This document shows positions 35,781-44,351 of a stretch of 64,000 nt of DNA, in pieces. Where the stretch lies: the NCBI GenBank assembly GCA_964597495.1, contig CAZQYC010000002.1, positions 44,677-108,676 of the forward strand, written 5' to 3'. Each line of letters begins with the position of its first letter. Positions within the stretch are counted from its first letter, which is position 1. This DNA is from CAZQYC01 sp964597495 (GTDB lineage Bacteria > Pseudomonadota > Gammaproteobacteria > Steroidobacterales > Steroidobacteraceae). The position numbers and the translations under genes were made by a program. The notes under the pieces are model-generated. The model did no database searches. It worked only from the letters and a program-made list of their open reading frames with translations, and was not told the origin of the DNA.

Positions 35781-37133
35781 ATGTCGGATTGGACTGCGCA
35801 AAGAATAGAACAAATGGCACCGGATGCCGCGTCGATGAAGGCCGCGCTCGGTTTGGCGAAGCCTGCACAATGGCAGACACTGGGTCGTAACGAACAGCTT
35901 ACGTGGGGCGAGTGCAAGGGAAGCGGCGCGAAGCCTTATCAAGTGCGAGTCGACCTAAGCGATGCTGCGTTCAAGTGCAGCTGTCCAAGTCGCAAGCTGC
36001 CCTGCAAGCACACGCTCGGCCTGTTGCTCCTATTCGCCAGCAATGCGACGCCACAAGCAGAGACGCCCGAGTTCGTTAAGGAATGGCACGGCAATCGCGC
36101 GAAGAGAGCGGAGGCTAAGGCAGCGAAAGCCAGCGCGCCGCCTTCGCCGGTCGACGAACAAGCCCAGCAGAAACGCGCGGCGAAACGCGAGTCGCGCGTG
36201 GAATCCGGTCTGCAGTTGCTGGAGTCCGCGTTAGCGGACCTCATCAACCAAGGGCTCGCTGCCGCCCGTTCGCAACCGCCCAGCTACTGGAGTCAATTGG
36301 CAAGCCGATTGGTGGATGCGCAGGCGCCCGGTCTTGCACGGCGTGTCGCTGCACTTGGTGATTCGCTGGTCTCGAGCGGTGACTGGCAAAGCATTGCGCT
36401 CGCCGAGATGGGACGTCTGCAGTTACTGATCGATGCTTATCAGAAATTACCGGTGCTAGCGCCGGAGTTGGCTGCCGAGGTGCGTAACGCCATCGGCTTT
36501 ACCCAGGAACAGAAGGAATTATTGAGTCGCGCAGGTGTGCGGGATCGCTGGTTGGTTGCAGGTCGGGAGCAGATCGAAGACGGCAACATGCGTGTGCAGC
36601 GGTCGTGGCTGCTGGGAATCGAATCGCATCGCGCGGCACTCCTGTTGGATTTCGCCGTAGGCAATCAGCCGCTTCCCGCTTCGCTGACCGTCGGTCAATG
36701 CGTCGACGCCGAACTTGTTTACTTCGATGGGGCGCCGCCATTGCGAGTGCTCGTGAAGGAACGATTCGCCGCACCTACGTTCGATAATCGACTGCCGGAA
36801 GGACTGAACGTCGCAAGCGTGCAAGCGCTCTTCGCCGAGCGTCTCACTTGCAATCCTTGGCTCGACCGCTGGCCCGTCGTCGTCGGACCCGCGATCCCCC
36901 TCTATCAATCCGACTCGCAGTTCGCGCTTGTCGATTCCGCCGGGCGCCTGCTTTCGATGACGCCCAATTGCCGGCATGGGGAGCATTTACTCGCGGTATC
37001 GGGCGGTGAACCTCTGACGGTTTTTGGAACCTACGACGGTCATGCCCTCTTACCGCTGTCGATTTCGACGGCACAACACTTTTTCGGTCTTGGCACGATG
37101 CAATCGCTCGCTATCCTCAGTAAGGTCGCCTAA
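35781..37133 (+). CDS. SWIM zinc-finger protein (first gene of MoxR-VWA operon)
   Basis: A 450-residue protein with a SWIM finger CSCPSRKLPCKH (C66, C68, C75, H77; C-x-C-x6-C-x-H). Before it lies RIEQMAPDAASMKAALGLA, a stretch common to SWIM proteins linked with DUF5691 and MoxR genes. After it is a basic, Ala-rich helical region, then about 250 residues of mixed alpha/beta with no recognised catalytic motif. Its TAA stop is directly followed by the GTG start of the DUF5691 gene, zero bp apart. It may recruit a nucleic acid or protein client; function is not established. Confidence 0.87.
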   Translation: MSDWTAQRIEQMAPDAASMKAALGLAKPAQWQTLGRNEQLTWGECKGSGAKPYQVRVDLSDAAFKCSCPSRKLPCKHTLGLLLLFASNATPQAETPEFVKEWHGNRAKRAEAKAAKASAPPSPVDEQAQQKRAAKRESRVESGLQLLESALADLINQGLAAARSQPPSYWSQLASRLVDAQAPGLARRVAALGDSLVSSGDWQSIALAEMGRLQLLIDAYQKLPVLAPELAAEVRNAIGFTQEQKELLSRAGVRDRWLVAGREQIEDGNMRVQRSWLLGIESHRAALLLDFAVGNQPLPASLTVGQCVDAELVYFDGAPPLRVLVKERFAAPTFDNRLPEGLNVASVQALFAERLTCNPWLDRWPVVVGPAIPLYQSDSQFALVDSAGRLLSMTPNCRHGEHLLAVSGGEPLTVFGTYDGHALLPLSISTAQHFFGLGTMQSLAILSKVA

Positions 37134-38699
37134 GTGTTGCCGTCGAATCTCAATGAGCACTGGCAGCGCCTCACGGCAGCGGCAACGCTCGGAACAGCGC
37201 GTCAAGCGCTTAAAGCCAACGACGCGTGGCCCGACTTCTTGGCGGACCTAAATGGCGAGGCATCGGAGACCGCAGTTACCGCGACGCACTTGCTTCGCGC
37301 CGCCGCCGCAACTCATCTCCTCCGACTCGCAGCGCAGCGGTCCACGGCGATGGATGCGACGAAACCAAAACCGGATGGGGTCGAACCACAACCGTTCTGC
37401 AGCGAGAACGCGAGTTGGCGGTTAGCGCGCCTACTGACCGGTGATATGCGGTTCTTGGTTCGCGAATGGTGCGAACTGGCCGCGCGCGCGAATAAAGTCT
37501 TGGCGCCGCATTGGCTGCCGACTGCCCTGTTGGCCGCCGATAAGGAAGAATTGAGATTCCTGCAACCCGTGCTGGGAATTCGAGCGCAATGGTTGGCGCG
37601 ACAAAAGACATCCAGCCCCGTAGACAACACGAGCATCGAACCGAACGGCGACTGGCAGCACGGAACGCTGGCGGAACGAGAAGCTTTGTTGATTCGCCTG
37701 CGCAGCAATCAACCGGCAAGTGCACGTGCCTTAGTAGAAGAGACATGGGCTACGGACTCACCCGACGCGCGCGTTGCTTTCTTGACCGCCCTGTTGAATG
37801 GCCTAAGCACTGACGATGAGCCACTGTTGGAGCGCGCGCTCGACGACAAGCGCAAAAACGTACGCACGGCGGCACTGTCCTGCTTGGTTCGACTCGGACG
37901 GAGCGCGCATCAAAAACGCATGATCGATCGAGTTGCGCCGTTGATCGCTTTCGACGCCAATGCAAAGGGCGGACTGCTCGGCATGAAGCGTCTTCCGCAA
38001 CTCTCCATTACGTTGCCGCAAACTCCCGCGAGCGACGCCGTTCGAGATGGGATCGACCTCAAACCGCCGGCACAACGCAAAATCGGCGAACGCAGTTTTT
38101 GGTTGCTGCAAATGCTCTCGACAATCGATCCCGCGTATTGGTCGTCGAAGTACGGAGTGCAGCCGGCCGTCTGGCTCACAGCCATCAGCAGAGCCGACGA
38201 AGCTGAACTTCTGATCGAAGCGACCGCGGCAGCCACGATCGCCCACTCCAACAACGAATGGTCTCAAGCGCTGTGCGCGTGGTGGGCAGAGGAACCCAAC
38301 GAGAAATTGCGCGCTATCGTCCCCTTGCCTCCGTTACTGAGCGTCCTTGCTCCGAACGAACGAAACGAAGCTGCTGTTCAACTGCTGGATAAGCTTGGGC
38401 GTCGTAGCACCGAGCTCGCATTCCCTCTGCTTGCCGCAGTCGACGGTAATTGGTCGCCGAAACTATCGCGAGCTGCGCTCGAGACGATTTTAGCGGCGAT
38501 CAAATCGAACGCCCATCAATGGGCCTACGCGCGCGATGTCCTGCAAGGCTTCGCCATGCACGTGGATACCGCACTCGCCACCGGCATGCTCGATGCCTTG
38601 CAGAACGCATGCGTCGATCCCTCGCCGTGGCTGGTGACGATCAAACGATTTGCCGACATCGTCGAATTTAGAAATGCCATGCGCTCGGAACTCCAATGA
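37134..38699 (+). CDS. DUF5691-type alpha-helical repeat protein
   Basis: A 521-residue protein starting with GTG immediately after the SWIM gene stop. It is made of Leu/Ala-rich helices; around residue 215-250 the pattern LLERALDDKRKNVRTAALSC followed by LVRLG looks like a HEAT repeat. No enzymatic motif is visible. I recall this family as DUF5691, regularly encoded between a SWIM protein and a MoxR ATPase, and it likely serves as a scaffold or client-binding subunit. It overlaps the MoxR gene by 4 bp (ATGA). Confidence 0.8.
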   Translation: MLPSNLNEHWQRLTAAATLGTARQALKANDAWPDFLADLNGEASETAVTATHLLRAAAATHLLRLAAQRSTAMDATKPKPDGVEPQPFCSENASWRLARLLTGDMRFLVREWCELAARANKVLAPHWLPTALLAADKEELRFLQPVLGIRAQWLARQKTSSPVDNTSIEPNGDWQHGTLAEREALLIRLRSNQPASARALVEETWATDSPDARVAFLTALLNGLSTDDEPLLERALDDKRKNVRTAALSCLVRLGRSAHQKRMIDRVAPLIAFDANAKGGLLGMKRLPQLSITLPQTPASDAVRDGIDLKPPAQRKIGERSFWLLQMLSTIDPAYWSSKYGVQPAVWLTAISRADEAELLIEATAAATIAHSNNEWSQALCAWWAEEPNEKLRAIVPLPPLLSVLAPNERNEAAVQLLDKLGRRSTELAFPLLAAVDGNWSPKLSRAALETILAAIKSNAHQWAYARDVLQGFAMHVDTALATGMLDALQNACVDPSPWLVTIKRFADIVEFRNAMRSELQ

Positions 38700-39817
38700 G
38701 CGCTTTCCAAGGAAGTAACCGCGACATGAAACCCCAAGAAAATAACTCCTTAAGACAACCCGCCGAAAATCAGTTCGCTGAAGAACTCGCTGCGCTCGCA
38801 AGCATCGACGACAAACAAAAGCCGCCCAGGTGGAAACTGTCGCCCTGGGCGGTAGTGACTTACTTGCTCGGCGGAAAACTGCCGAACGGCGCCACGATTT
38901 CGCCGAAGTACGTCGGTCAGAAGCGTCTGATCGAAATCGCCGTGGCAACGCTCGCCACGGACCGCGCACTGCTGCTCTTAGGTCTGCCGGGCACGGCGAA
39001 GAGCTGGGTGAGCGAACACTTGGCCGCCGCGATCAGCGGCGACTCCACTCTGCTAGTCCAAGGCACTGCCGGAACGGGGGAAGAATCGATTCGCTACGGA
39101 TGGAATTATGCGCTGTTGCTTGCGCATGGGCCTTCGCGACAGGCGCTAGTAGCAAGTCCGATCATGCGGGCGATGGAGTCGGGTTCGATTGCGCGGCTCG
39201 AAGAACTCACGCGGGTGCCTGCCGATGTGCAAGACACCCTCATCACCGTGCTTTCGGAGAAAATGCTGCCGATCCCCGAGCTCTCAAGCGAAACGCGTGC
39301 GCAAAAGGGCTTCAACCTGATCGCCACGGCGAACAATCGCGATCGCGGCGTCAATGAAATGTCGAGCGCGCTTAAGCGCCGTTTCAACACCGTCATTCTT
39401 CCGACGCCGGAATCCTTGGACGAAGAGGTTTCCATCGTGCAAATGCGCGTCGCTTCCTTGGGCAAGGCGCTGGAACTGCCAGGCGAACAACCGGCACTCG
39501 CCGAAATACGCCGTGTCGTCACGGTCTTTCGAGAATTGCGCGACGGCAAAACGCTCGACGGCAAAGCCAAGTTGAAGTCGCCGAGCGGCACGCTTTCGCC
39601 CGCCGAGGCCATTAGCGTGATGAGCAGCGGCATGGCGCTCGCCAGCCATTTCGGCACCGGTGAATTATCGGCTCAGGACGTCGCATCGGGATTGGTCGGG
39701 GCAATCATTAAAGATCCCGCCCAAGACACGGTCATCTGGCGCGAATACCTCGAAACTGTCGTGAAGGAACGCGACGGCTGGAAAGATCTCTATCGCGCCT
39801 GCCGCGAATTGCTCTAA
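38696..39817 (+). CDS. MoxR-family AAA+ ATPase
   Basis: A 373-residue AAA+ protein. Walker A is GLPGTAKS at 96-103, Walker B reads RLEELTRVP with Glu169-Glu170 (the usual MoxR DEINRAP shows Asp-Glu, so the first acidic residue is changed to Glu), sensor 1 is ATANNRDRG near 210-218, and the arginine-finger region is LKRRFNT at 227-233. MoxR ATPases act as chaperones that, with VWA proteins, load cofactors or remodel targets. It is the third gene of the operon and is translationally coupled to the DUF5691 gene. Confidence 0.93.
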   Translation: MSAFQGSNRDMKPQENNSLRQPAENQFAEELAALASIDDKQKPPRWKLSPWAVVTYLLGGKLPNGATISPKYVGQKRLIEIAVATLATDRALLLLGLPGTAKSWVSEHLAAAISGDSTLLVQGTAGTGEESIRYGWNYALLLAHGPSRQALVASPIMRAMESGSIARLEELTRVPADVQDTLITVLSEKMLPIPELSSETRAQKGFNLIATANNRDRGVNEMSSALKRRFNTVILPTPESLDEEVSIVQMRVASLGKALELPGEQPALAEIRRVVTVFRELRDGKTLDGKAKLKSPSGTLSPAEAISVMSSGMALASHFGTGELSAQDVASGLVGAIIKDPAQDTVIWREYLETVVKERDGWKDLYRACRELL

Positions 39818-39830
39818 TACCGCGAGACTC

Positions 39831-42065
39831 ATGAGCGAAGTCCATCTTTTTGGGATTCGTCATCACGGCCCGGGCTCCGCGCGGAGTTTGGTGCGCGCGC
39901 TCACTGCACTCAAACCCGATATCGTACTTATCGAAGGGCCGCCGGATGCGGACGAGTTGCTCGGCCTTGCATCCGATCCGCAAATCGAACCGCCGATCGC
40001 GCTATTGATCTACGCCTCCGACTCTCCTCGCGATGCAGTGCTCTATCCCTTCGCCGACTACTCGCCGGAGTGGCAGGCCATTCAATTTGCTTTGCGAAAT
40101 AAAATTCCCGTGCGCTTTATCGACCTTCCGCAAGCGCAGCGACTCGCCCGCCCCCCGAGAGAAATCGAAGCGGAAGAAAAGAATGCGCAAAAGGAAAATT
40201 CCGAGCTTCTTGCACAGGATCCGCTGCAACCGCTCGCCGCAGCGGCCGGATACAGCGATGCCGAACGCTGGTGGGACGACTTGGTGGAAGCGCGTTCCGG
40301 CGACGACACGCAAGTCTTTGCCGCCGTCCATGAAATGATGTGCGCGGCGCGAGAAGCGCTCGTCGAAGCGCCCCGGCGCGACGCCGAGCTCGAAGCGCAG
40401 CGCGAAGCCTATATGCGCACCTGCATTCGCGAATCGCGTGCCGGCGGTCATGCGCGCATCGCCGTCGTATGCGGCGCCTATCACACGCCTGGGCTTAGCG
40501 ACTTGGAGAACGAAAAAGCCGACCGGCTCTTGCTCAAGAATTTACCCAAAACGAAAACACAGGCAGCGTGGGTGCCCTGGTCCTACGAACGACTTTCATT
40601 TCACTCCGGATACGGTGCGGGCGTCGAATCGCCGCTTTGGTATGAATTGCTTTGGAACCGCAGTACGGCGCTGGGCGCACAGTGGCTCACTCGCGCTGCG
40701 CGCCTCTTGCGCGATGAAGACCTGCCGATTTCCTCGGCGCACGTGATTGAAGCCTGCCGGCTTGCGGATTCGCTAGCGTCGTTGCGATCACGCCCCTTGC
40801 CCGGACTTCCCGAATACAACGACGCGGCGCTTTCCGTTTTGGTTAACGGCGACGCCATGCCGCTCGAACTTATTGCCCAACGCTGGCACTGCGGCGATCG
40901 CTTGGGAAAAATACCTGAACACTTTCCGGCGTCGCCCTTGCAAACGGATTTGGCTGCGCAACAAAAACGCCTACGGATGCCGCCGAAGGCCGAAGACAAA
41001 ACCTACGATCTGGATTTGCGCGAGGCCACCGATCGCGAACGCAGCCATCTATTGCGTCGCTTACGATTGCTCGGCATTGAATGGGGCACGCCGGCCCATG
41101 CGGGCGGTTCGCAGAAAGGAACTTTCCACGAAGTATGGCAAGTTCGCTGGCAGCCGGATTTCGCAGTGGCGCTGATAGCCGGTAGCCGGTTCGGCCACAC
41201 CATCGCTCAAGCAGCTGCGACGGCGATTGTCGAACAAGCCGCCACGGCAAAGTCATTGCAGGAATTGGTCGGCTTGCTGGAGAACGGACTCTTCGCTGAT
41301 CTACCGGACGCCATTCCGGTCCTGGTGACGGCCATCGAAAATCAAACCGCCACGGCGGCCGATATCGCGCAACTCTTGGATGCATTACCTCCATTAGTGA
41401 GCGTGCGTCGCTACGGCAACGTACGCAGCACCAACGTAAGTCTGGTTGACGAAATTCTGCGCGGAGCGATCCCGCGAATCCTGATCGCGCTGCCGTCGGC
41501 ATGCGCCAACCTCGACGACGATGCCGCGCGTGAAATGTGGAAACGTTTGCAAGCCGCGCAGCAAGCGTTAACCGTTCTTGCGGAACAAAGCTATTTGGAC
41601 GACTGGCACGCGACGCTGGCACGGATGGCGAACAATAGTGCGCTGGCGCGTCTGCTTTGCGGCTACGCCACACGAATTATTTACGACGCACGCAAGCTCG
41701 ATCGGCAGCAATTGGATCAGCAACTCTCGCTGGAACTGTCGGTCGGCAACGATCCGCTGGCGGCGTCCGCGTGGATCGAGGGCTTTCTCGCCGGCAGCGG
41801 CGCACTGCTCGTGCACGACAATGCGCTTCGCGATGCGCTGGACACCTGGCTGCGCGGAGTCAGCGCGGACCATTTCACGCAGGCGCTTCCGCTATTGCGT
41901 AGAACCTTCTCGCAATTCCCCTTTCCGGAACGACGCGCCATCGGCGAGCAACTCAGGCGCTCCGGTTCGGTAACCCCTGCGGTTGAAACATCGCAACGAC
42001 TTGAATATGACGAAACATCGGCGGCCGCCATGCATGCGCTCTTGAAGAGGATTTGGACATCATGA
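39831..42065 (+). CDS. DUF5682 protein with TraB/TIKI-like motifs
   Basis: A 744-residue protein. Residues 5-45 read HLFGIRHHGPGSARSL, then PDIVLIEGPPDADELL: a Gly-x-x-His motif followed by a helix and a strand ending in a conserved Glu. Around residue 212 is AVVCGAYHTPGL, a second His motif. This order (G-x-x-H, then E, then a GA-x-H-x-PG strand) resembles TraB/PrgY/TIKI and EreA/ChaN-type putative metal-dependent hydrolases. The remaining 500 residues are mostly helical. It lies 13 bp after the MoxR gene and overlaps the VWA gene. The DUF label is from memory; a hydrolase function is inference. Confidence 0.8.
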   Translation: MSEVHLFGIRHHGPGSARSLVRALTALKPDIVLIEGPPDADELLGLASDPQIEPPIALLIYASDSPRDAVLYPFADYSPEWQAIQFALRNKIPVRFIDLPQAQRLARPPREIEAEEKNAQKENSELLAQDPLQPLAAAAGYSDAERWWDDLVEARSGDDTQVFAAVHEMMCAAREALVEAPRRDAELEAQREAYMRTCIRESRAGGHARIAVVCGAYHTPGLSDLENEKADRLLLKNLPKTKTQAAWVPWSYERLSFHSGYGAGVESPLWYELLWNRSTALGAQWLTRAARLLRDEDLPISSAHVIEACRLADSLASLRSRPLPGLPEYNDAALSVLVNGDAMPLELIAQRWHCGDRLGKIPEHFPASPLQTDLAAQQKRLRMPPKAEDKTYDLDLREATDRERSHLLRRLRLLGIEWGTPAHAGGSQKGTFHEVWQVRWQPDFAVALIAGSRFGHTIAQAAATAIVEQAATAKSLQELVGLLENGLFADLPDAIPVLVTAIENQTATAADIAQLLDALPPLVSVRRYGNVRSTNVSLVDEILRGAIPRILIALPSACANLDDDAAREMWKRLQAAQQALTVLAEQSYLDDWHATLARMANNSALARLLCGYATRIIYDARKLDRQQLDQQLSLELSVGNDPLAASAWIEGFLAGSGALLVHDNALRDALDTWLRGVSADHFTQALPLLRRTFSQFPFPERRAIGEQLRRSGSVTPAVETSQRLEYDETSAAAMHALLKRIWTS

Positions 42066-43189
42066 GCGATGACGCGACACTGCAGCGCTGGCGCCTCATT
42101 CTAGGCGGCGACCAAGCCGATGGACTTGGCGTATCGTTGAACGCACGCGAGCTTGCGCTCGACCGCGCGCTAACGGCGCTCTACGACTCGGACCGCAAAG
42201 GCGGCCTCGGCAGTTCCTCGCCGAACGTAGCGCGCTGGCTCGGCGACATCCGCGAATATTTCCCGGCCAGCGTCGTGCAAGTCATGCAACGCGACGCCTT
42301 CGAACGGCTCGACATGCATCGCATGTTGATGGAGCCGGAAATGCTGGAAGCCGTGCAGCCGGATGTACGCTTGGTGGCCAACTTGATCACGTTGTCGCGC
42401 ATGATTCCGGCCAAGACGCGTGATACGGCGCGCCAGGTCGTGAAACGCGTGGTCGACGATCTCATGCGCAAACTGGCCGATCCAATGCGGCAATCAATTA
42501 ACGGGGCTCTCAATCGCGCCGCTAGGAACCGCAGGCCCAAGCATCGGGACATCGACTGGTCACGCACGATTCGCGCGAACCTCAAACACTATCAACCAAA
42601 ATACCGAACCATCGTCCCCGAGATTCGCATTGGGTTCGGCAGGCGCCAGCAGTCCATGCGCCACGTCATCTTGTGCATAGATCAAAGCGGCTCCATGGCG
42701 AGCAGCGTGGTGTACTCAGCAATCTTCGGAGCGGTCCTTGCCTCGATGCCGGCAGTAGCGACGTCACTCGTCGTTTTCGACACGGCAGTGGTCGATCTCA
42801 CCGATCAACTCGATGATCCCATCGATCTGCTGTTTTCCACGCAACTCGGCGGAGGCACCGACATCAACCGCGCCGTGCAGTACTGCCAGCAGTTGATCCG
42901 TGCGCCGCAAGACACGATTTTCGTCTTGATTAGCGATCTCTTCGAAGGCGGCGTCGAAGAGGAGTTTCTAAAACGTGCCGCGACACTTTCCGCTGCCGGC
43001 GTTCAATTCATTACGCTGCTGGCGCTGAGCGACGAGGGAGCACCCAGCTTCAATGCGCCGCTCGCTTCGCAACTCGCGGGGCTCGGCATCCCTGCATTCG
43101 CCTGCACGCCGGATAAATTCCCCGACCTCATGGCAGCTGCCGTGGGCCGTGCCGACATGCGCGATTGGCTCGCGGCGCAGGCCAAGTAG
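42062..43189 (+). CDS. VWA domain protein partner of MoxR
   Basis: A 375-residue protein. The C-terminal von Willebrand A domain begins at about residue 200 with RHVILCIDQSGSMASS, whose DQSGS (207-211) is the MIDAS motif DxSxS; the Thr of the second MIDAS loop is in LGGGTDINRAV and the Asp of the third is in VLISDLFEGG. The N-terminal 190 residues are helical and probably contact the ATPase. ATG 42062 overlaps the DUF5682 stop (ATGA); an upstream start at 42053 is less likely. It is the last gene of the operon. Confidence 0.92.
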   Translation: MSDDATLQRWRLILGGDQADGLGVSLNARELALDRALTALYDSDRKGGLGSSSPNVARWLGDIREYFPASVVQVMQRDAFERLDMHRMLMEPEMLEAVQPDVRLVANLITLSRMIPAKTRDTARQVVKRVVDDLMRKLADPMRQSINGALNRAARNRRPKHRDIDWSRTIRANLKHYQPKYRTIVPEIRIGFGRRQQSMRHVILCIDQSGSMASSVVYSAIFGAVLASMPAVATSLVVFDTAVVDLTDQLDDPIDLLFSTQLGGGTDINRAVQYCQQLIRAPQDTIFVLISDLFEGGVEEEFLKRAATLSAAGVQFITLLALSDEGAPSFNAPLASQLAGLGIPAFACTPDKFPDLMAAAVGRADMRDWLAAQAK

Positions 43190-43205
43190 GAAGCGGACAA
43201 AGCCG

Positions 43206-44114
43206 CTATCTCGCCAGCCACATTTTGATCGAGCGCGTCACCAGATCGCTTGCATCCTGCTGCACGAAGTGACCGGACCCCGGAACCGTGACGAGCGTGA
43301 GATCCTTCTCCAGCCAATCCCAGGTGTTGTTCAGCGCGCCGGACATGAGCGCCGTGTCGTTCAAACCGTGAATCATGAGCACCGGCATGGTGACTTTCAC
43401 GAGCGGCGAGGTGTCTTCGACGTAGGGCTCGCGAGGGTAGTTGCGCTTGTAGTAATTGGTCATCGCCTCGAGATCGGAGCGCTTGAACGCTTCGACGTAT
43501 TTCGCCCGCACAGCGGGTTCCTTCACCCAGAACGCCAGCCGTTCTGGCGACAGCGCCAAGTGAGCGCCCTCTTTTTGGAAGGTGCGTGCGTACTCCGAGT
43601 TCTTCACCTGCTCGGGATTGGTTGCAAGCTCACGAGCGATGCCGCGTGGATGCGGCAAGTTCAAGATCACTAGCTTGTCGACGAATTGCGGCGCATGCAT
43701 TGCCAAGTTCCACGCCACGACGCCGCCCCAATCGTGGCCGATGACGATGGCTTTGTCGCGACCCAGGCTCTTGATCACCGCAATGGCATCACCGACCAAA
43801 AGCTTCACGTCGTAGCTCTCGACGCCTTTCGGTTTATCGCTCAGGTTGTACCCGCGCTGATCGATCGCGACGACGTAATACTCCTTCGACAACGCGGCCA
43901 TTTGATCGCGCCACGTGTACCAGAAGTCCGGGAACCCGTGAATCATGACCATGAGCGGCTTTGACTTCCTGCCGAGCGCTGCGTAGTGAATTTTGACGCC
44001 GTTGCTATCGGCATAGCCGTCCGTGACGCGCTTGTCGATGTCGATGTTGTCATGCGCTTCCGAGAGCGCGCAAAACGAAATGACCGAGAGCAAAGCGACA
44101 ATGAAGCTCTTCAT
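43206..44114 (-). CDS. Secreted alpha/beta hydrolase, epoxide-hydrolase-like
   Basis: A 302-residue alpha/beta-fold hydrolase with an N-terminal signal peptide (KSFIVALLSVISFCALSEA), so it should be periplasmic. It has the oxyanion motif MIHGFPDFWYTW, nucleophile elbow VIGHDWGGVVAW (Asp nucleophile, as in epoxide hydrolases and haloalkane dehalogenases), a cap domain, an acidic residue in IHGLNDTALM and the catalytic His in VPGSGHFVQ. Substrate is unknown. It converges with the VWA gene 17 bp away. Confidence 0.88.
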   Translation of the reverse strand: MKSFIVALLSVISFCALSEAHDNIDIDKRVTDGYADSNGVKIHYAALGRKSKPLMVMIHGFPDFWYTWRDQMAALSKEYYVVAIDQRGYNLSDKPKGVESYDVKLLVGDAIAVIKSLGRDKAIVIGHDWGGVVAWNLAMHAPQFVDKLVILNLPHPRGIARELATNPEQVKNSEYARTFQKEGAHLALSPERLAFWVKEPAVRAKYVEAFKRSDLEAMTNYYKRNYPREPYVEDTSPLVKVTMPVLMIHGLNDTALMSGALNNTWDWLEKDLTLVTVPGSGHFVQQDASDLVTRSIKMWLAR

Positions 44115-44159
44115 ATATTTCCCTCATTAGTTCCGGCACGAACCCGCGGAGCAAAATTT

Positions 44160-44351
44160 TCAGCAGCAGCGCTTGATGCCGTTCCACTTCTCTTGCTGTC
44201 TTTTGACGAAAAACGCGCGCCTATCGAGCAGCGGTTCGCGGGAGTGGCGCTGACGATGATGCGCGCAGTAACGCTCGTAGGCGTCGTCACCGGCGAGTTC
44301 GCGCAGCACATTCCAGCCGGCCGCGACTAGATTGCGGATTTCGCGTTTCAT
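44160..44351 (-). CDS. ybdD: YbdD/YjiX family small protein
   Basis: A 63-residue protein of the DUF466 family, regularly encoded just after cstA. It has the conserved central DDAYERYCAHHRQRHS and the C-terminal KWNGIKRCC. Studies of the E. coli pairs support a requirement of YbdD/YjiX-type proteins for CstA/BtsT-type pyruvate uptake. The start codon overlaps the cstA stop by 4 bp, so the two are co-translated. Confidence 0.92.
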   Translation of the reverse strand: MKREIRNLVAAGWNVLRELAGDDAYERYCAHHRQRHSREPLLDRRAFFVKRQQEKWNGIKRCC

